Of a stretch of 64,000 bases of DNA, positions 24,829-33,141 are shown one piece after another. A program made the translations under genes and the position numbers. Each line of letters begins with the position of its first letter. The stretch's first letter is position 1. This stretch comes from Microterricola gilva. Lineage in GTDB: Bacteria > Actinomycetota > Actinomycetes > Actinomycetales > Microbacteriaceae. The stretch is from assembly GCF_004217495.1 (NCBI RefSeq), contig NZ_SHLC01000001.1, positions 1,054,001 through 1,118,000 on the forward strand, written 5' to 3'. The notes under the pieces are model-generated. The model ran no database searches and was not told the DNA's origin. It saw nothing but the letters and a program-made list of their open reading frames with translations.

Positions 24829-26007
24829 GTGGATATCACCCTGATCGTCGTGCTCGTCATCGCGCTTGCACTGTTTTTCGATTTCACTAACGGTTTTCAT
24901 GACACCGCCAACGCGATGGCAACCCCCATCGCGACCGGTGCGATGAAGCCGAAGGTCGCGGTCACCGTCGCGGCCCTGTTGAACCTGGTCGGCGCATTCC
25001 TCTCCACCGAGGTCGCCCAGACGATTTCCGGCGGCATCATCAAAGAGGGTGATGACGGTGTCCTCATCACACCAGAGCTCATCTTCGCCGGCCTCATCGG
25101 CGCGATCGTGTGGAACATGTTCACGTGGCTGCTCGGCCTTCCGTCGAGCTCCAGCCACGCACTCTTCGGTGGCCTGATCGGCGCTGCCCTCGTCGGCTTC
25201 GGGACCGGAGCGATCGACTTCGCGGTCCTCACCTCGAAGGTGATCCTGCCCGCGCTGCTCGCCCCGCTGACGGCGGGCCTCATCGCCTATCTGGCGACCA
25301 AGATCGCCTACGCCGTGACGCGACGCTACGACGGCAAGCCCGACGGGCGCGACGGCTTCCGCTACGCGCAGATCTTCTCCTCCTCGCTCGTCGCGCTCGC
25401 CCACGGCACCAACGACGCCCAGAAGACGATGGGTGTCATCACGCTGACCCTCGTCGCAGCAGGCACGCAGCCCGCCGGCTCCGATGTGCAGTGGTGGGTC
25501 ATCGTGACCTGTGCCATCGCGATCGCGCTCGGCACCTACATGGGCGGATGGCGCATCATCAAGACCCTGGGAACCGGCCTGACCGAGGTCAAGCCCGCGC
25601 AGGGCTTCGCGGCCGAGACGGCAACGGCCGCGACGATCCTCGCGTCCAGCCACGTCGGCTTCGCCCTCTCGACCACGCAGGTCGCCTCCGGCTCCGTGAT
25701 CGGCTCCGGCCTCGGACGCCGCGGCTCGACCGTTCGCTGGGGCACGGCCGGGCGCATCGGCGTCGGCTGGCTCTTGACCCTGCCGGCCGCCGCCGCGGTC
25801 GGTGCGGTCGCTGCGTTTGTCGCGCTGCTCGGCCCGATCGGCATCATCATCGACACCGTCGTCGGTGTCGCTGTCATCCTGGGCATTTTCCTCCGCTCGC
25901 GCCGGAATGAGATCTCGCACCACAACGTCGTCAGCGAGGTGGCAGACTCCGGCCTCGCCGTCCAGATCAGCACGAACCCCGAGCCGAAGAAGAAGGTCAA
26001 GCCGTGA
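24829..26007 (+). CDS. pit: Inorganic phosphate transporter, PiT family
   Basis: 392-residue low-affinity phosphate (metal-phosphate/H+) symporter. The duplicated family signatures are present: FDFTNGFHDTANAMATPIATG near the N-terminus and VALAHGTNDAQKTMGVITL in the second half, surrounded by about 10 membrane helices. It ends with a basic tail (PEPKKKVKP). The GTG start is followed directly by MDITLIVVLVIALALFFDF as TM1. A small membrane protein gene overlaps its stop (GTGA). Confidence 0.95.
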   Translation: MDITLIVVLVIALALFFDFTNGFHDTANAMATPIATGAMKPKVAVTVAALLNLVGAFLSTEVAQTISGGIIKEGDDGVLITPELIFAGLIGAIVWNMFTWLLGLPSSSSHALFGGLIGAALVGFGTGAIDFAVLTSKVILPALLAPLTAGLIAYLATKIAYAVTRRYDGKPDGRDGFRYAQIFSSSLVALAHGTNDAQKTMGVITLTLVAAGTQPAGSDVQWWVIVTCAIAIALGTYMGGWRIIKTLGTGLTEVKPAQGFAAETATAATILASSHVGFALSTTQVASGSVIGSGLGRRGSTVRWGTAGRIGVGWLLTLPAAAAVGAVAAFVALLGPIGIIIDTVVGVAVILGIFLRSRRNEISHHNVVSEVADSGLAVQISTNPEPKKKVKP

Positions 26008-26339
26008 TCGATTGGTCGGCCTTCGGCCTCGTCCTCATCTCCGCCCTCGTCGGCACCTGCATCGTCGTCGCGGCGTTCTCACTCGGCATTCGCCTGCTGA
26101 CGGTGTCAGGGCGCACGCCCATCGTCACACCGGCCGAATTCACCGACGCCATCACCGTCATCACGCCGGCTGAGCTCCGCCACGCGGAGAAGCGCGCGGC
26201 CAAGGCGGCACGCAAGAGCCCGCTGAGCGCCGGCCAGAAGCGGGCCGCTCTGTACGGTGCGTGGGTCTGCTTCGGCATCAGCGGCATCGCCGTGCTCGTC
26301 GGCATCTACCTCATCATCGGCGAGCACCTGCTGGGCTGA
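26004..26339 (+). CDS. Small membrane protein coupled to the PiT transporter
   Basis: 111 residues: TM1 at about 7-30, a basic/acidic helical linker (TPAELRHAEKRAAKAARKS) and TM2 at about 80-105. No enzymatic motif. It overlaps pit by 4 nt, which argues for stoichiometric synthesis and perhaps an accessory subunit or regulator of the transporter; that is inference from position only. Confidence 0.75.
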   Translation: MIDWSAFGLVLISALVGTCIVVAAFSLGIRLLTVSGRTPIVTPAEFTDAITVITPAELRHAEKRAAKAARKSPLSAGQKRAALYGAWVCFGISGIAVLVGIYLIIGEHLLG

Positions 26340-26354
26340 ACCCCGTAGCGCCGT

Positions 26355-26404
26355 AGATACGACAGAACCGCCGTAGACATGTCTACGGCGGTTCTGTCGT
26401 ATCT
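26355..26404. terminator. Perfect 50-bp palindrome between convergent genes
   Basis: Each 25-nt half (26355-26379 and 26380-26404) is the exact complement of the other with no loop; the centre is GTAGACATGTCTAC. After a 2-nt bulge the stem continues with GCGCC/GGCGC. It lies midway between the pit operon and the UraA-type permease and probably ends transcription from both sides, but it lacks a T-tract and its perfection is unusual. Confidence 0.6.
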
Positions 26405-26427
26405 GGCGCGGGTGCGCCCGGCTCCGG

Positions 26428-27702
26428 CTAGTCGGTGCCGCGCAGACGCGAGACGGCGTTCATCACGTGGTAGATCACGATGGCGGCGATCGTGCCGAGC
26501 GCGATGCCGTTGAAGGTGAACGAACCCAGGTTGATCGTGTAGTCGGCGATGCCGACGATCAGGGCCGTCGCGGCCGTGAACTGGTTGATCGGCTTGTTGA
26601 AGTCGACCTTGTTGTCGAGCCAGATCTTCACACCGATGATGCCGATGAGGCCGTAGAGCGCGGTCGTCACGCCGCCGAGCACGCCGGCAGGGATCGTGTT
26701 GATGACGGCGCCGACCTTGGGGGAGAGGCCGAGCAGGATCGCGAAGATGCCGGCCACCCAGTAGGCGGCGGTGGAGTAGACACGGGTTGCCGCCATCACG
26801 CCGATGTTCTCGCCGTACGTGGTCGTACCTGAGCCGCCGAAACTTCCGGCGAGCATCGTCGCCAGGCCGTCCGCGAACAGTGCGCGGCCGGTGAGCTTGT
26901 TCACGCTCGGATCGGTGAGCTGGGCGACACCGCGGATGTGGCCGACGTTCTCCGCGATCAGCACGAGCACAACCGGGATGAACGCTGGCAGGGTCGCCAG
27001 CACGGCCGAATCGGTGAACGGGTTCCCGGGGAAGGCGAACGTCGGCCAGCCGAACCAGGGGGCCGCGGCGACGGCGTCGAAGTTGACCTCGCCGAAGAGC
27101 ACGGCGGCCAGGTAGCCGACGACGACACCGATGAAGATCGAGAGCCGACCGAGGATGCCGCGGAACAGCACGGCGCTGAGGATGACGGCGCTGAGCGTGA
27201 TGAGCGCCGTCAGCGGGGCCTTGGCGAAGTTGGCGCCGGCGGCCGGGGCGAGGTTGAAACCGATCAGGGCCACGATGGCACCGGCGACGACCGGTGGCAT
27301 CAGACCGTCGATCCAGCCGGTTCCCGTGACCTGCACGATCAGGCCGACGGCCGCGAGCATCGCTCCGACGACGACGATGCCGAACAGCGCGTTGCTGTGG
27401 TCGGTGCCGACGCTTGCCGCGGTGATCGGGGCGATGAAGGCGAAGGATGAACCGAGGTAGCTCGGCAGGCGGTTGCCCGTGATGAGCAGGAACAGGATCG
27501 TTCCGATACCGGAGAACAGCAGCGTCGTGCTCGGCGGGAATCCGGTGAGGATCGGAACGAGGAACGTTGCACCGAACATGGCGACGACGTGCTGGGTGCC
27601 GAGCCCGATCGTGCGCGGCCAGCTGAGCCGTTCCGCGGGGAGCACGACCGCGCTCGCCTCCACGTTCTTTCCATCGCCGTGAAGCGTCCAGGGCAGGTGC
27701 AT
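26428..27702 (-). CDS. Uracil/nucleobase permease, NCS2 (UraA) family
   Basis: 424-residue proton symporter for uracil or a related nucleobase. NCS2 features include TIGLGTQHVVAMFGATFLVPILTGFPPSTTLLFSGIGT at TM1-2, the helical-hairpin region SSFAFIAP, VLIAENVGHIRGV with the substrate-contacting Glu, and FGGSGTTTYGENIGVMA with the second conserved Glu. The frame is open further upstream, but the ATG at 27702 (MHLPWTLHGDG) gives the normal short N-terminus. It is divergent from the second nucleobase permease, so the pair forms a purine/pyrimidine uptake locus. Confidence 0.92.
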   Translation of the reverse strand: MHLPWTLHGDGKNVEASAVVLPAERLSWPRTIGLGTQHVVAMFGATFLVPILTGFPPSTTLLFSGIGTILFLLITGNRLPSYLGSSFAFIAPITAASVGTDHSNALFGIVVVGAMLAAVGLIVQVTGTGWIDGLMPPVVAGAIVALIGFNLAPAAGANFAKAPLTALITLSAVILSAVLFRGILGRLSIFIGVVVGYLAAVLFGEVNFDAVAAAPWFGWPTFAFPGNPFTDSAVLATLPAFIPVVLVLIAENVGHIRGVAQLTDPSVNKLTGRALFADGLATMLAGSFGGSGTTTYGENIGVMAATRVYSTAAYWVAGIFAILLGLSPKVGAVINTIPAGVLGGVTTALYGLIGIIGVKIWLDNKVDFNKPINQFTAATALIVGIADYTINLGSFTFNGIALGTIAAIVIYHVMNAVSRLRGTD

Positions 27703-27752
27703 GCTGCAGATTCCGATCTGTGAGGGGGGTTGACGGCGAATGGCCTCAGACG

Positions 27753-27842
27753 ATCGTAGGGAGTGTTGGCGGCGATTTCGTGCGTTTGATGGCAAAACCC
27801 TTAGAATTGGCCGGGGAATTCACACCTTTTCAGCGCAAGGAG
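27753..27842. promoter_or_regulatory. Divergent promoter region of the two nucleobase permeases, with SD of the AzgA gene
   Basis: On the plus strand TAGAAT (27802-27807) is a strong -10 candidate, placing the transcription start near 27814, and AAGGAG (27837-27842) is a textbook Shine-Dalgarno site. On the minus strand TACGAT (27758-27753) may be the -10 box of the UraA-type gene. The SD site is 6 nt from an ATC codon and not near any ATG, GTG or TTG. Confidence 0.5.
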
Positions 27843-27848
27843 CTAGCC

Positions 27849-29318
27849 ATCTCGCAGTCAACGGCCACTGAGACGCCAACCACACCACCGACAGGGTTGA
27901 AGTCTCGACTCGACAGCTACTTTGAAATCACCCGACGCGGCTCCACCTTCGGCACCGAAATGCGCGGCGGCATCGTCACCTTCGTGACGATGGCGTACAT
28001 CGTGATCCTCAACCCGATCATCCTGAGCGGCCACCCCGACGTGAACGGCGACATGCTCGCGTTCCCGCAGGTCGCCGCCGTCACCGCCCTCACGGCCGGT
28101 GTGATGACGATCCTGTTCGGCCTCATCGCCCGTCTGCCGTTCGGCTTCGCCGCCGGTCTCGGCATCAATTCCTTCCTCGCGGTGAGCGTCGTCGGTCAGG
28201 TCACCTGGCCGGAGGCCATGGGCCTCGTCGTCGTGAACGGCCTGATCATCGTGCTGTTGGCCGCCACCGGCCTGCGCCGCCTGATCTTCGAGGCCGTCCC
28301 GATCCAGCTGAAGCTCGCGATCACCGTCGGAATCGGTCTGTTCATCGCGTTCATCGGACTCGTCAACGCCGGCTTCGTCACCTCCACCGGTGCCGCTTCG
28401 CCGCCCGTCGGCCTGGGCGTCGAGGGCTCGGTCGCCACCGTTCCGACGCTCGTCTTCATCGTGACCCTGCTGATCACCGGCGTGCTCGTTGCCCGCAAGG
28501 TGAAGGGCGCACTGCTCATCGGTCTCGTCGGCAGCACCGTCATCGCCGTGATCGTCGAAGCGGTCATGAAGCTCGGCCCGTCCTTCGTCGACGGCAAGCC
28601 CAACCCCGGCGGCTGGAGCCTCTCCGTCCCCGAACTCCCTGCGCAGTGGGTCAGCCTTCCCGACCTCAGCCTGGTCGGCGACGTCAGCTTCGGCAGTTTC
28701 GAGCGCATCGGCGCCCTGGCCGCCCTCATGCTCGTCTTCACCCTCGTGTTCACCAACTTCTTCGACGCGATGGGCACCATGACCGGCCTCTCCAACGAGG
28801 CGAAGCTGGCCGACGCCAACGGCGACTTCCCCCGCCTGAAGAGCGCGCTTGTCGTCGAGGGCATCGGCGCGGTCGCCGGTGGCTTCAGCTCGAGCTCCTC
28901 GAACACCGTGTTCATCGAATCCGGCGCAGGCATCGGTGAGGGCGCCCGCACCGGTTTCGCGAACATCGTGACCGGTCTGCTCTTCCTGATCGCCATGTTC
29001 TTCACCCCGCTCACCTCGATCGTGCCCTCCGAGGTGGCCAGCGCCGCCCTCGTGATCGTCGGTGCCCTGATGATGACCCAGATCAAGGACATCGACTTCA
29101 GCGAGTTCTCCGTGCTGCTGCCGGTGTTCCTCACGATCATCGTGATGCCGCTCACCTACTCGATCGCCAACGGCATCGGCGCGGGCTTCGTCGCGTGGGT
29201 GCTCATCCGCTCGCTCTCCGGCAAGGGCAAGGGCATCAGCCCGCTGCTCTGGATCGTCGCGGCCGGCTTCCTGCTCTACTTCGTGCGCGGCCCGATCGAG
29301 GCCATGCTCGGCGCGTAG
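27849..29318 (+). CDS. Adenine/guanine/hypoxanthine permease, AzgA type, probable ATC start
   Basis: Nucleobase:H+ symporter of the AzgA branch of NCS2. The conserved start of the fold is YFEITRRGSTFGTEMRGGIVTFVTMAYIVILNP; GFAAGLGINSFLAVSV, TNFFDAMGTMTGLSNEA and GAVAGGFSSSSSNTVFIESGAGIGEGARTGFA follow. The frame is open from 27720. An ATG at 27789 lies upstream of the predicted transcription start. The only good SD (AAGGAG at 27837-27842) has ideal 6-nt spacing to an ATC at 27849, giving (M)SQSTATETPTTPPTG, a typical tail. A TTG at 27897 is the fallback. From 27849 the length is 489 residues. Confidence 0.93.
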   Translation: MSQSTATETPTTPPTGLKSRLDSYFEITRRGSTFGTEMRGGIVTFVTMAYIVILNPIILSGHPDVNGDMLAFPQVAAVTALTAGVMTILFGLIARLPFGFAAGLGINSFLAVSVVGQVTWPEAMGLVVVNGLIIVLLAATGLRRLIFEAVPIQLKLAITVGIGLFIAFIGLVNAGFVTSTGAASPPVGLGVEGSVATVPTLVFIVTLLITGVLVARKVKGALLIGLVGSTVIAVIVEAVMKLGPSFVDGKPNPGGWSLSVPELPAQWVSLPDLSLVGDVSFGSFERIGALAALMLVFTLVFTNFFDAMGTMTGLSNEAKLADANGDFPRLKSALVVEGIGAVAGGFSSSSSNTVFIESGAGIGEGARTGFANIVTGLLFLIAMFFTPLTSIVPSEVASAALVIVGALMMTQIKDIDFSEFSVLLPVFLTIIVMPLTYSIANGIGAGFVAWVLIRSLSGKGKGISPLLWIVAAGFLLYFVRGPIEAMLGA

Positions 29319-29330
29319 TCGAGACGCATA

Positions 29331-29363
29331 GAAGGGTCGGATGCCGCTGGCACCCGACCCTTC
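29331..29363. terminator. Bidirectional terminator hairpin
   Basis: GAAGGGTCGG (29331-29340) pairs with CCGACCCTTC (29354-29363), with an inner TGCC/GGCA stem and a GCT loop; GTCGTTTC follows. It sits between the convergent AzgA permease and FadR-type regulator. Confidence 0.7.
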
Positions 29364-29381
29364 GTCGTTTCTGGCGTTGTG

Positions 29382-30143
29382 CTAGCCGAGGAAGCCGCGC
29401 AGCAGGGCTTCCGAGCCGGCGATGTGCTCGCTCATGGCCTCGGCCGCTGCATCCGGATTGCCGCGCAGGATGGCACGCACGATCGCCTCGTGCTGCTCGT
29501 TCGAGTGCGCGATGTTGGGGGCAAGCAGCGGGATGTCGTCGAGCAGCTCGTTCACACGCATGCGCACATCGGCCACGAGCGGAACCAGGCTGGGGGAGCC
29601 GACGAGTTCGGCGATCAGAAGGTGCAGCCTGGAGTCGTGCCTGCGGTAGTCGCTCGGGGCGGCGTCCCGACAGTCCTCGAGGGCTTGCCAGAGCCGCTCC
29701 CTGTCGACGCCGCTGAGCTCGCACATGGCCGCCTGCCTGGCCGCACCGCACTCGAGGATGCTGCGGAGCACGATCGTGTCCTCGATCTCGGCGACCGGAA
29801 CCTCCCGGCGCTCGCGCAGCTCGCCGTTCGCGCCGACCGTCGGCGTGCCTCGCGGCACGGGGTCGACGACGAAGGTCCCGCCGTACCGGCCGCGCCGGGA
29901 GAGCACGTAGCCGGCCTCCGTGAGCGCGGCGATCGCCTCGCGCAGGGTGTCGCGGCTCACCGAGAGCATTGCGGCGAGTTCGCGCTCGGCCGGGAGCTTC
30001 TCGCCCGGCGCGATCAGCCCGAGCCGGATCGTCTGCAGCAGACGCTGTACCGTCTCCTCGAAGGCGTTCGCCGTCTTCCCAGGGCGCAGCAACAGCTCGG
30101 CGCTCAGAAGGCCGTGCTGTGCTGCGTCCGGTGAATCAACCAT
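29382..30143 (-). CDS. FadR-subfamily GntR transcriptional regulator of the amino-alcohol cassette
   Basis: 253 residues. The N-terminal winged helix contains IRLGLIAPGEKLPAERELAAMLSVSRDTLREAIAALTEAGYVLSRRGRYGGTFV, and the C-terminal FCD domain carries the metal/effector residues in the pattern D-x3-H (RRHDSRLHLLIAELVGS) and the NEQHEAIVRAILRGNP helix. It lies at the end of the gamma-glutamylation cassette in the same orientation but with its own promoter. Of two tandem ATGs, the second (30143) is 6 nt from TAAGCT and is taken as the start; the first lies only 3 nt from the box. Likely controls the cassette; the effector is unknown. Confidence 0.88.
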   Translation of the reverse strand: MVDSPDAAQHGLLSAELLLRPGKTANAFEETVQRLLQTIRLGLIAPGEKLPAERELAAMLSVSRDTLREAIAALTEAGYVLSRRGRYGGTFVVDPVPRGTPTVGANGELRERREVPVAEIEDTIVLRSILECGAARQAAMCELSGVDRERLWQALEDCRDAAPSDYRRHDSRLHLLIAELVGSPSLVPLVADVRMRVNELLDDIPLLAPNIAHSNEQHEAIVRAILRGNPDAAAEAMSEHIAGSEALLRGFLG

Positions 30144-30155
30144 CATTCCAGCTTA
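30144..30155 (-). promoter_or_regulatory. Leaderless promoter of the FadR-type regulator
   Basis: TAAGCT (30155-30150) is 6 nt from the second of two adjacent ATG codons. This decides the start codon in favour of 30143. Confidence 0.55.
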
Positions 30156-30185
30156 GGGTCGCTTGCCAATGGGCGGTGCTCGGTT

Positions 30186-30197
30186 GGGGGGGGGGGG
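30186..30197. repeat. Run of twelve G residues
   Basis: An uninterrupted G12 tract lies in the 69-bp gap between the SDR stop and the regulator start. Such tracts slip in replication and in sequencing. It is downstream of the cassette genes and upstream (about -50) of the regulator start. It could be a phase-variable promoter element or a read-length artefact. Confidence 0.9.
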
Positions 30198-30212
30198 GGT
30201 GAGGGCTACTGC

Positions 30213-31004
30213 TCAGACCGGGGTGACGTAGGCCGAGCTGATGCCGCCGTCGACGAGGAACGTCGAGCCGGTGATGAACGACGAGTCGTCGCTGGCGAGG
30301 AACGCGACGGCTGCCGCGAGTTCCTCCGGTTCCGCGAAGCGACCGACCGGGATGTGCACGAGGCGGCGCTGGGCCCGCTCCTGGTCCTTGGCGAAGAGTT
30401 CCTGCAGCAGCGGGGTGTTGACGGGGCCGGGGCAGAGGGCGTTGACCCTGATGCCCTGACGGGCGAACTGCACCCCGAGCTCCCGACTCATCGCGAGCAC
30501 ACCACCCTTGGACGCGGTGTACGAGATCTGCGAGGTCGCCGAGCCCATCACGGCCACGAACGACGCCGTGTTGATGATCGAGCCCTTGCCTTGCTTGACC
30601 ATGTGCCGCAGCGCCGCCCTGGAGCAGAGGTAGACCGACTTGAGGTTGACGTCCTGCACCTTCTCCCACGCCGGCAGCTCCGTCGTCTCGATGGAGTCGT
30701 CATCGGGTGGCGAGATGCCGGCGTTGTTGAAGGCGATGTCGACCGAGCCGTAGCTGGCTGCCGCCGTGTCGAAGAGGTTGTTGACCTGCTCCTCGTCGGT
30801 GACGTTGACCTTGACGAACAGGCCGCCGACGAGTTCGGCCGCCGCGGCGCCCGTCGTCTCGTCCATGTCGCCGATCACGACGCGGGCGCCCTCGGCGGCG
30901 AAGCGCTTCGCCGTGGCGAGGCCGATGCCGCTGGCGCCGCCGGTGATGACGGCGACCTTGCCGGCGAGACGCTGGGTCAGGTCGATGGGAGCGATTGCGT
31001 TCAT
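30213..31004 (-). CDS. SDR oxidoreductase of the amino-alcohol cassette
   Basis: 263-residue classical short-chain dehydrogenase. It has the NAD(P)-binding motif TGGASGIGLA, NNAGISPP, the catalytic Ser in NTASFVA and the Tyr-Lys pair in YTASKGGVL. GDMDE at the end of beta-2 favours NAD(H). As the last gene of the GS-amidase-ALDH-SDR run it is a candidate for oxidising the hydroxyl of a gamma-glutamylated amino alcohol to the aldehyde. That role would replace the amine oxidase PuuB, which is absent. A 3-oxoacyl-reductase-like role elsewhere cannot be excluded. Confidence 0.88.
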   Translation of the reverse strand: MNAIAPIDLTQRLAGKVAVITGGASGIGLATAKRFAAEGARVVIGDMDETTGAAAAELVGGLFVKVNVTDEEQVNNLFDTAAASYGSVDIAFNNAGISPPDDDSIETTELPAWEKVQDVNLKSVYLCSRAALRHMVKQGKGSIINTASFVAVMGSATSQISYTASKGGVLAMSRELGVQFARQGIRVNALCPGPVNTPLLQELFAKDQERAQRRLVHIPVGRFAEPEELAAAVAFLASDDSSFITGSTFLVDGGISSAYVTPV

Positions 31005-31030
31005 GGTTCTCTCTTTCGTACGTCAGGTGT

Positions 31031-32386
31031 TCAGTCGACCGCGAGGAAGACGTTCTTGGTTTCGGTGAAGGCCAGCGGCGCGTCCGGGCCGAGCTCGCGG
31101 CCGAGCCCCGACTGCTTGAATCCGCCGAACGGGGTGCTGTAGCGCACGGAGGAGTGCGAGTTGACGGACAGGTTGCCTGACTCGACCCCGCGGGCCACGC
31201 GGATGGCGCGGCCGACGTCGCGGGTCCAGATGGAGCCGGACAGGCCGTAGTCGCTGTCGTTGGCCAGCTGGAGGGCGTCGGCCTCGTCGTCGAAGGGAAG
31301 GACCGTGACGACGGGACCGAAGATCTCCTCGCGGGCGCTGCGGTCTCCGCGCTCCGGCGTGAGCACGGTCGGCGCGAACCAGTAGCCCGCACCCTCCGGC
31401 GCGCTGCCGCGGAAGGCGATCGGTGCGTCATCCGGAACGAAGGAGCTCACCGAGTCGAAGTGGGCGCGGGAGACCAGCGGCCCCATCTCGGTGCTCTCCA
31501 GCGCGGGGTCGCCGACGACGACGCCCTGCACTGCGGGCTCCAGCAGCTCCATGAAGCGGTCGTAGACGCTCCGCTGCACGAGGATGCGGCTGCGGGCGCA
31601 GCAGTCCTGGCCGGCATTCTCGAAGACGCCGTACGGTGCGGTCGCCGCTGCCTTCTCGAGATCGGAGTCGGCGAAGACGATGTTCGCGCTCTTGCCGCCG
31701 AGTTCGAGGGTGACGCGCTTGACCTGCCCTGCGCATCCGGCCATGATCCGCTTGCCGACCGCCGTCGAACCCGTGAAGACGATCTTGCGCACCGTCTGGT
31801 TCGTCACGAAGCGTTCTCCGACGACGGATCCGGGGCCGGGCAGCACCTGGAACAGGCCGTCGGGCAAGCCGGATTCGAGGGCGAGCTCCGCCAGACGGAT
31901 GCTCGTGAGCGGCGTCCACTCCGCCGGCTTCAGCACGACGGCGTTCCCGGCGGCCAGCGCGGGGGCGAAACCCCACGCCGCGATCGTCATGGGGAAGTTC
32001 CACGGCGTGATCACACCGACGACGCCGAGCGGCTCGTTGAAGGTGACGTCGAGACCGCCGGAGACGGGGATCTGCTTGCCGAAGAGCCGCTCTGGCGAGG
32101 CGGAGTAGTAGTCGAGCACGTCGCGCACGTGGCCGGCCTCCCAGCGCGCCTGCGCGATGGGGTGGCCGGAGTTGCGCATCTCGGTCTGCGCGAGGTTCTC
32201 GATGTCGGCGTCTACGGCGGCGGCAAAGCGGCGGAGGGCGCGGGCCTTGTCTGCTGGAGCGACGGGCGCCCAGGCCCGCTGAGCGAGCGCCGCGCGGGCG
32301 ATGGCGGCATCCGTCGCCTCGAGATCGAGGTGCTCGACGCTCGCCACGACGCTCTCGTCGGCCGGGTTGATGATCGTGTAGCTCAC
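31031..32386 (-). CDS. Aldehyde dehydrogenase of the amino-alcohol cassette (PuuC-like role)
   Basis: 451-residue NAD(P)-dependent aldehyde dehydrogenase. [47 protein letters not shown] and [13 protein letters not shown] (catalytic Cys) are all intact. The frame is open upstream, but the start is the GTG at 32386. It has AAGGAG 5-10 nt before it and overlaps the stop of the amidase gene by 4 nt. It probably oxidises a gamma-glutamyl-aminoaldehyde to the corresponding acid, inferred from its position. Confidence 0.92.
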   Translation of the reverse strand: MSYTIINPADESVVASVEHLDLEATDAAIARAALAQRAWAPVAPADKARALRRFAAAVDADIENLAQTEMRNSGHPIAQARWEAGHVRDVLDYYSASPERLFGKQIPVSGGLDVTFNEPLGVVGVITPWNFPMTIAAWGFAPALAAGNAVVLKPAEWTPLTSIRLAELALESGLPDGLFQVLPGPGSVVGERFVTNQTVRKIVFTGSTAVGKRIMAGCAGQVKRVTLELGGKSANIVFADSDLEKAAATAPYGVFENAGQDCCARSRILVQRSVYDRFMELLEPAVQGVVVGDPALESTEMGPLVSRAHFDSVSSFVPDDAPIAFRGSAPEGAGYWFAPTVLTPERGDRSAREEIFGPVVTVLPFDDEADALQLANDSDYGLSGSIWTRDVGRAIRVARGVESGNLSVNSHSSVRYSTPFGGFKQSGLGRELGPDAPLAFTETKNVFLAVD

Positions 32387-33141
32387 TGCTGCTCCTTCTG
32401 GCTCGCGTGTTCTCTGGCGGCGGCGACGAGGCCGGCGAAGAGTCGTCGGTCCGCCTCGTTCTCCTCCGGATGCCACTGCACGGCCACCCCGAATGGAACG
32501 CTCGGCAGTTCGACCGCCTCGATCACGCCATCGGCCGTCCGCGCGCTGACGAGGAGTCCGTCGGCGACCCGGTCGAGCGCCTGGTGGTGGTAGACGTGCA
32601 CGTCGAGGCCATCGCCGAGCAGGGTCGAGAGGGCGGTGCCGGCCGCAATGCTCACGGACTCGCTGCCGAATTCGGCCGGTGCCGGCTGGTACTTCTCGCT
32701 GCCGACGACGTCGGGCAGGTGCTGGTGCAGGGTGCCGCCGAGTGCGACGTTGAGCATCTGGGCGCCCCGACAGATGCCGAGGAACGGCAGCTCGGCGTCG
32801 ATGGCCGCCGTCAACAGCGCGTCCTCCCAGTCGTCGCGGTCGGTGCGGGGTGCGCCGGTCTTGGCGTGCGGCTGCTGGCCGTAGCGGGCCGGGTCGACAT
32901 CGGCTCCACCCGAGACGATGAGCCCGTCGAGCGAATCGAGAAGGCGGCGGACCGCTGCTGGGTTCACCGGCTGCGGAGGCAGGAGCACGGCCGTGCCGCC
33001 GGCATCCGTCACCGCGTCGATGTAGACCTTGGGCAGGAACGACGCCCGCACATCCCAGACGCCGGTCTGCGCCTGCTCCAGATAGGTGGTGATGCCGATC
33101 ACCGGGGCGGCGGTTGGTCTCTCAGAGTCGCTCGAAGCCAC
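32383..33141 (-). CDS. Gamma-glutamyl hydrolase (class I GATase-like), PuuD family
   Basis: 252-residue peptidase C26 family amidase that frees the carboxylated product from the gamma-glutamyl carrier. The nucleophile elbow is [23 protein letters not shown] (Cys), the start is [26 protein letters not shown] is family-typical, and the His-Glu pair is in AVQWHPEE. The start is set at GTG 33141 (MASSDSERP), giving a 20-nt overlap with the upstream ligase gene and a GGGAGCG upstream. Longer starts would run deep into that gene. E. coli PuuD is the closest named relative. Confidence 0.9.
   Translation of the reverse strand: MASSDSERPTAAPVIGITTYLEQAQTGVWDVRASFLPKVYIDAVTDAGGTAVLLPPQPVNPAAVRRLLDSLDGLIVSGGADVDPARYGQQPHAKTGAPRTDRDDWEDALLTAAIDAELPFLGICRGAQMLNVALGGTLHQHLPDVVGSEKYQPAPAEFGSESVSIAAGTALSTLLGDGLDVHVYHHQALDRVADGLLVSARTADGVIEAVELPSVPFGVAVQWHPEENEADRRLFAGLVAAAREHASQKEQQ

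Noticed and set aside
27720-27848. ATG at 27720 or 27789 as start of the AzgA permease
   Set aside because: Both lie upstream of the best -10 box and lack an SD; the encoded extension has no relation to the family.
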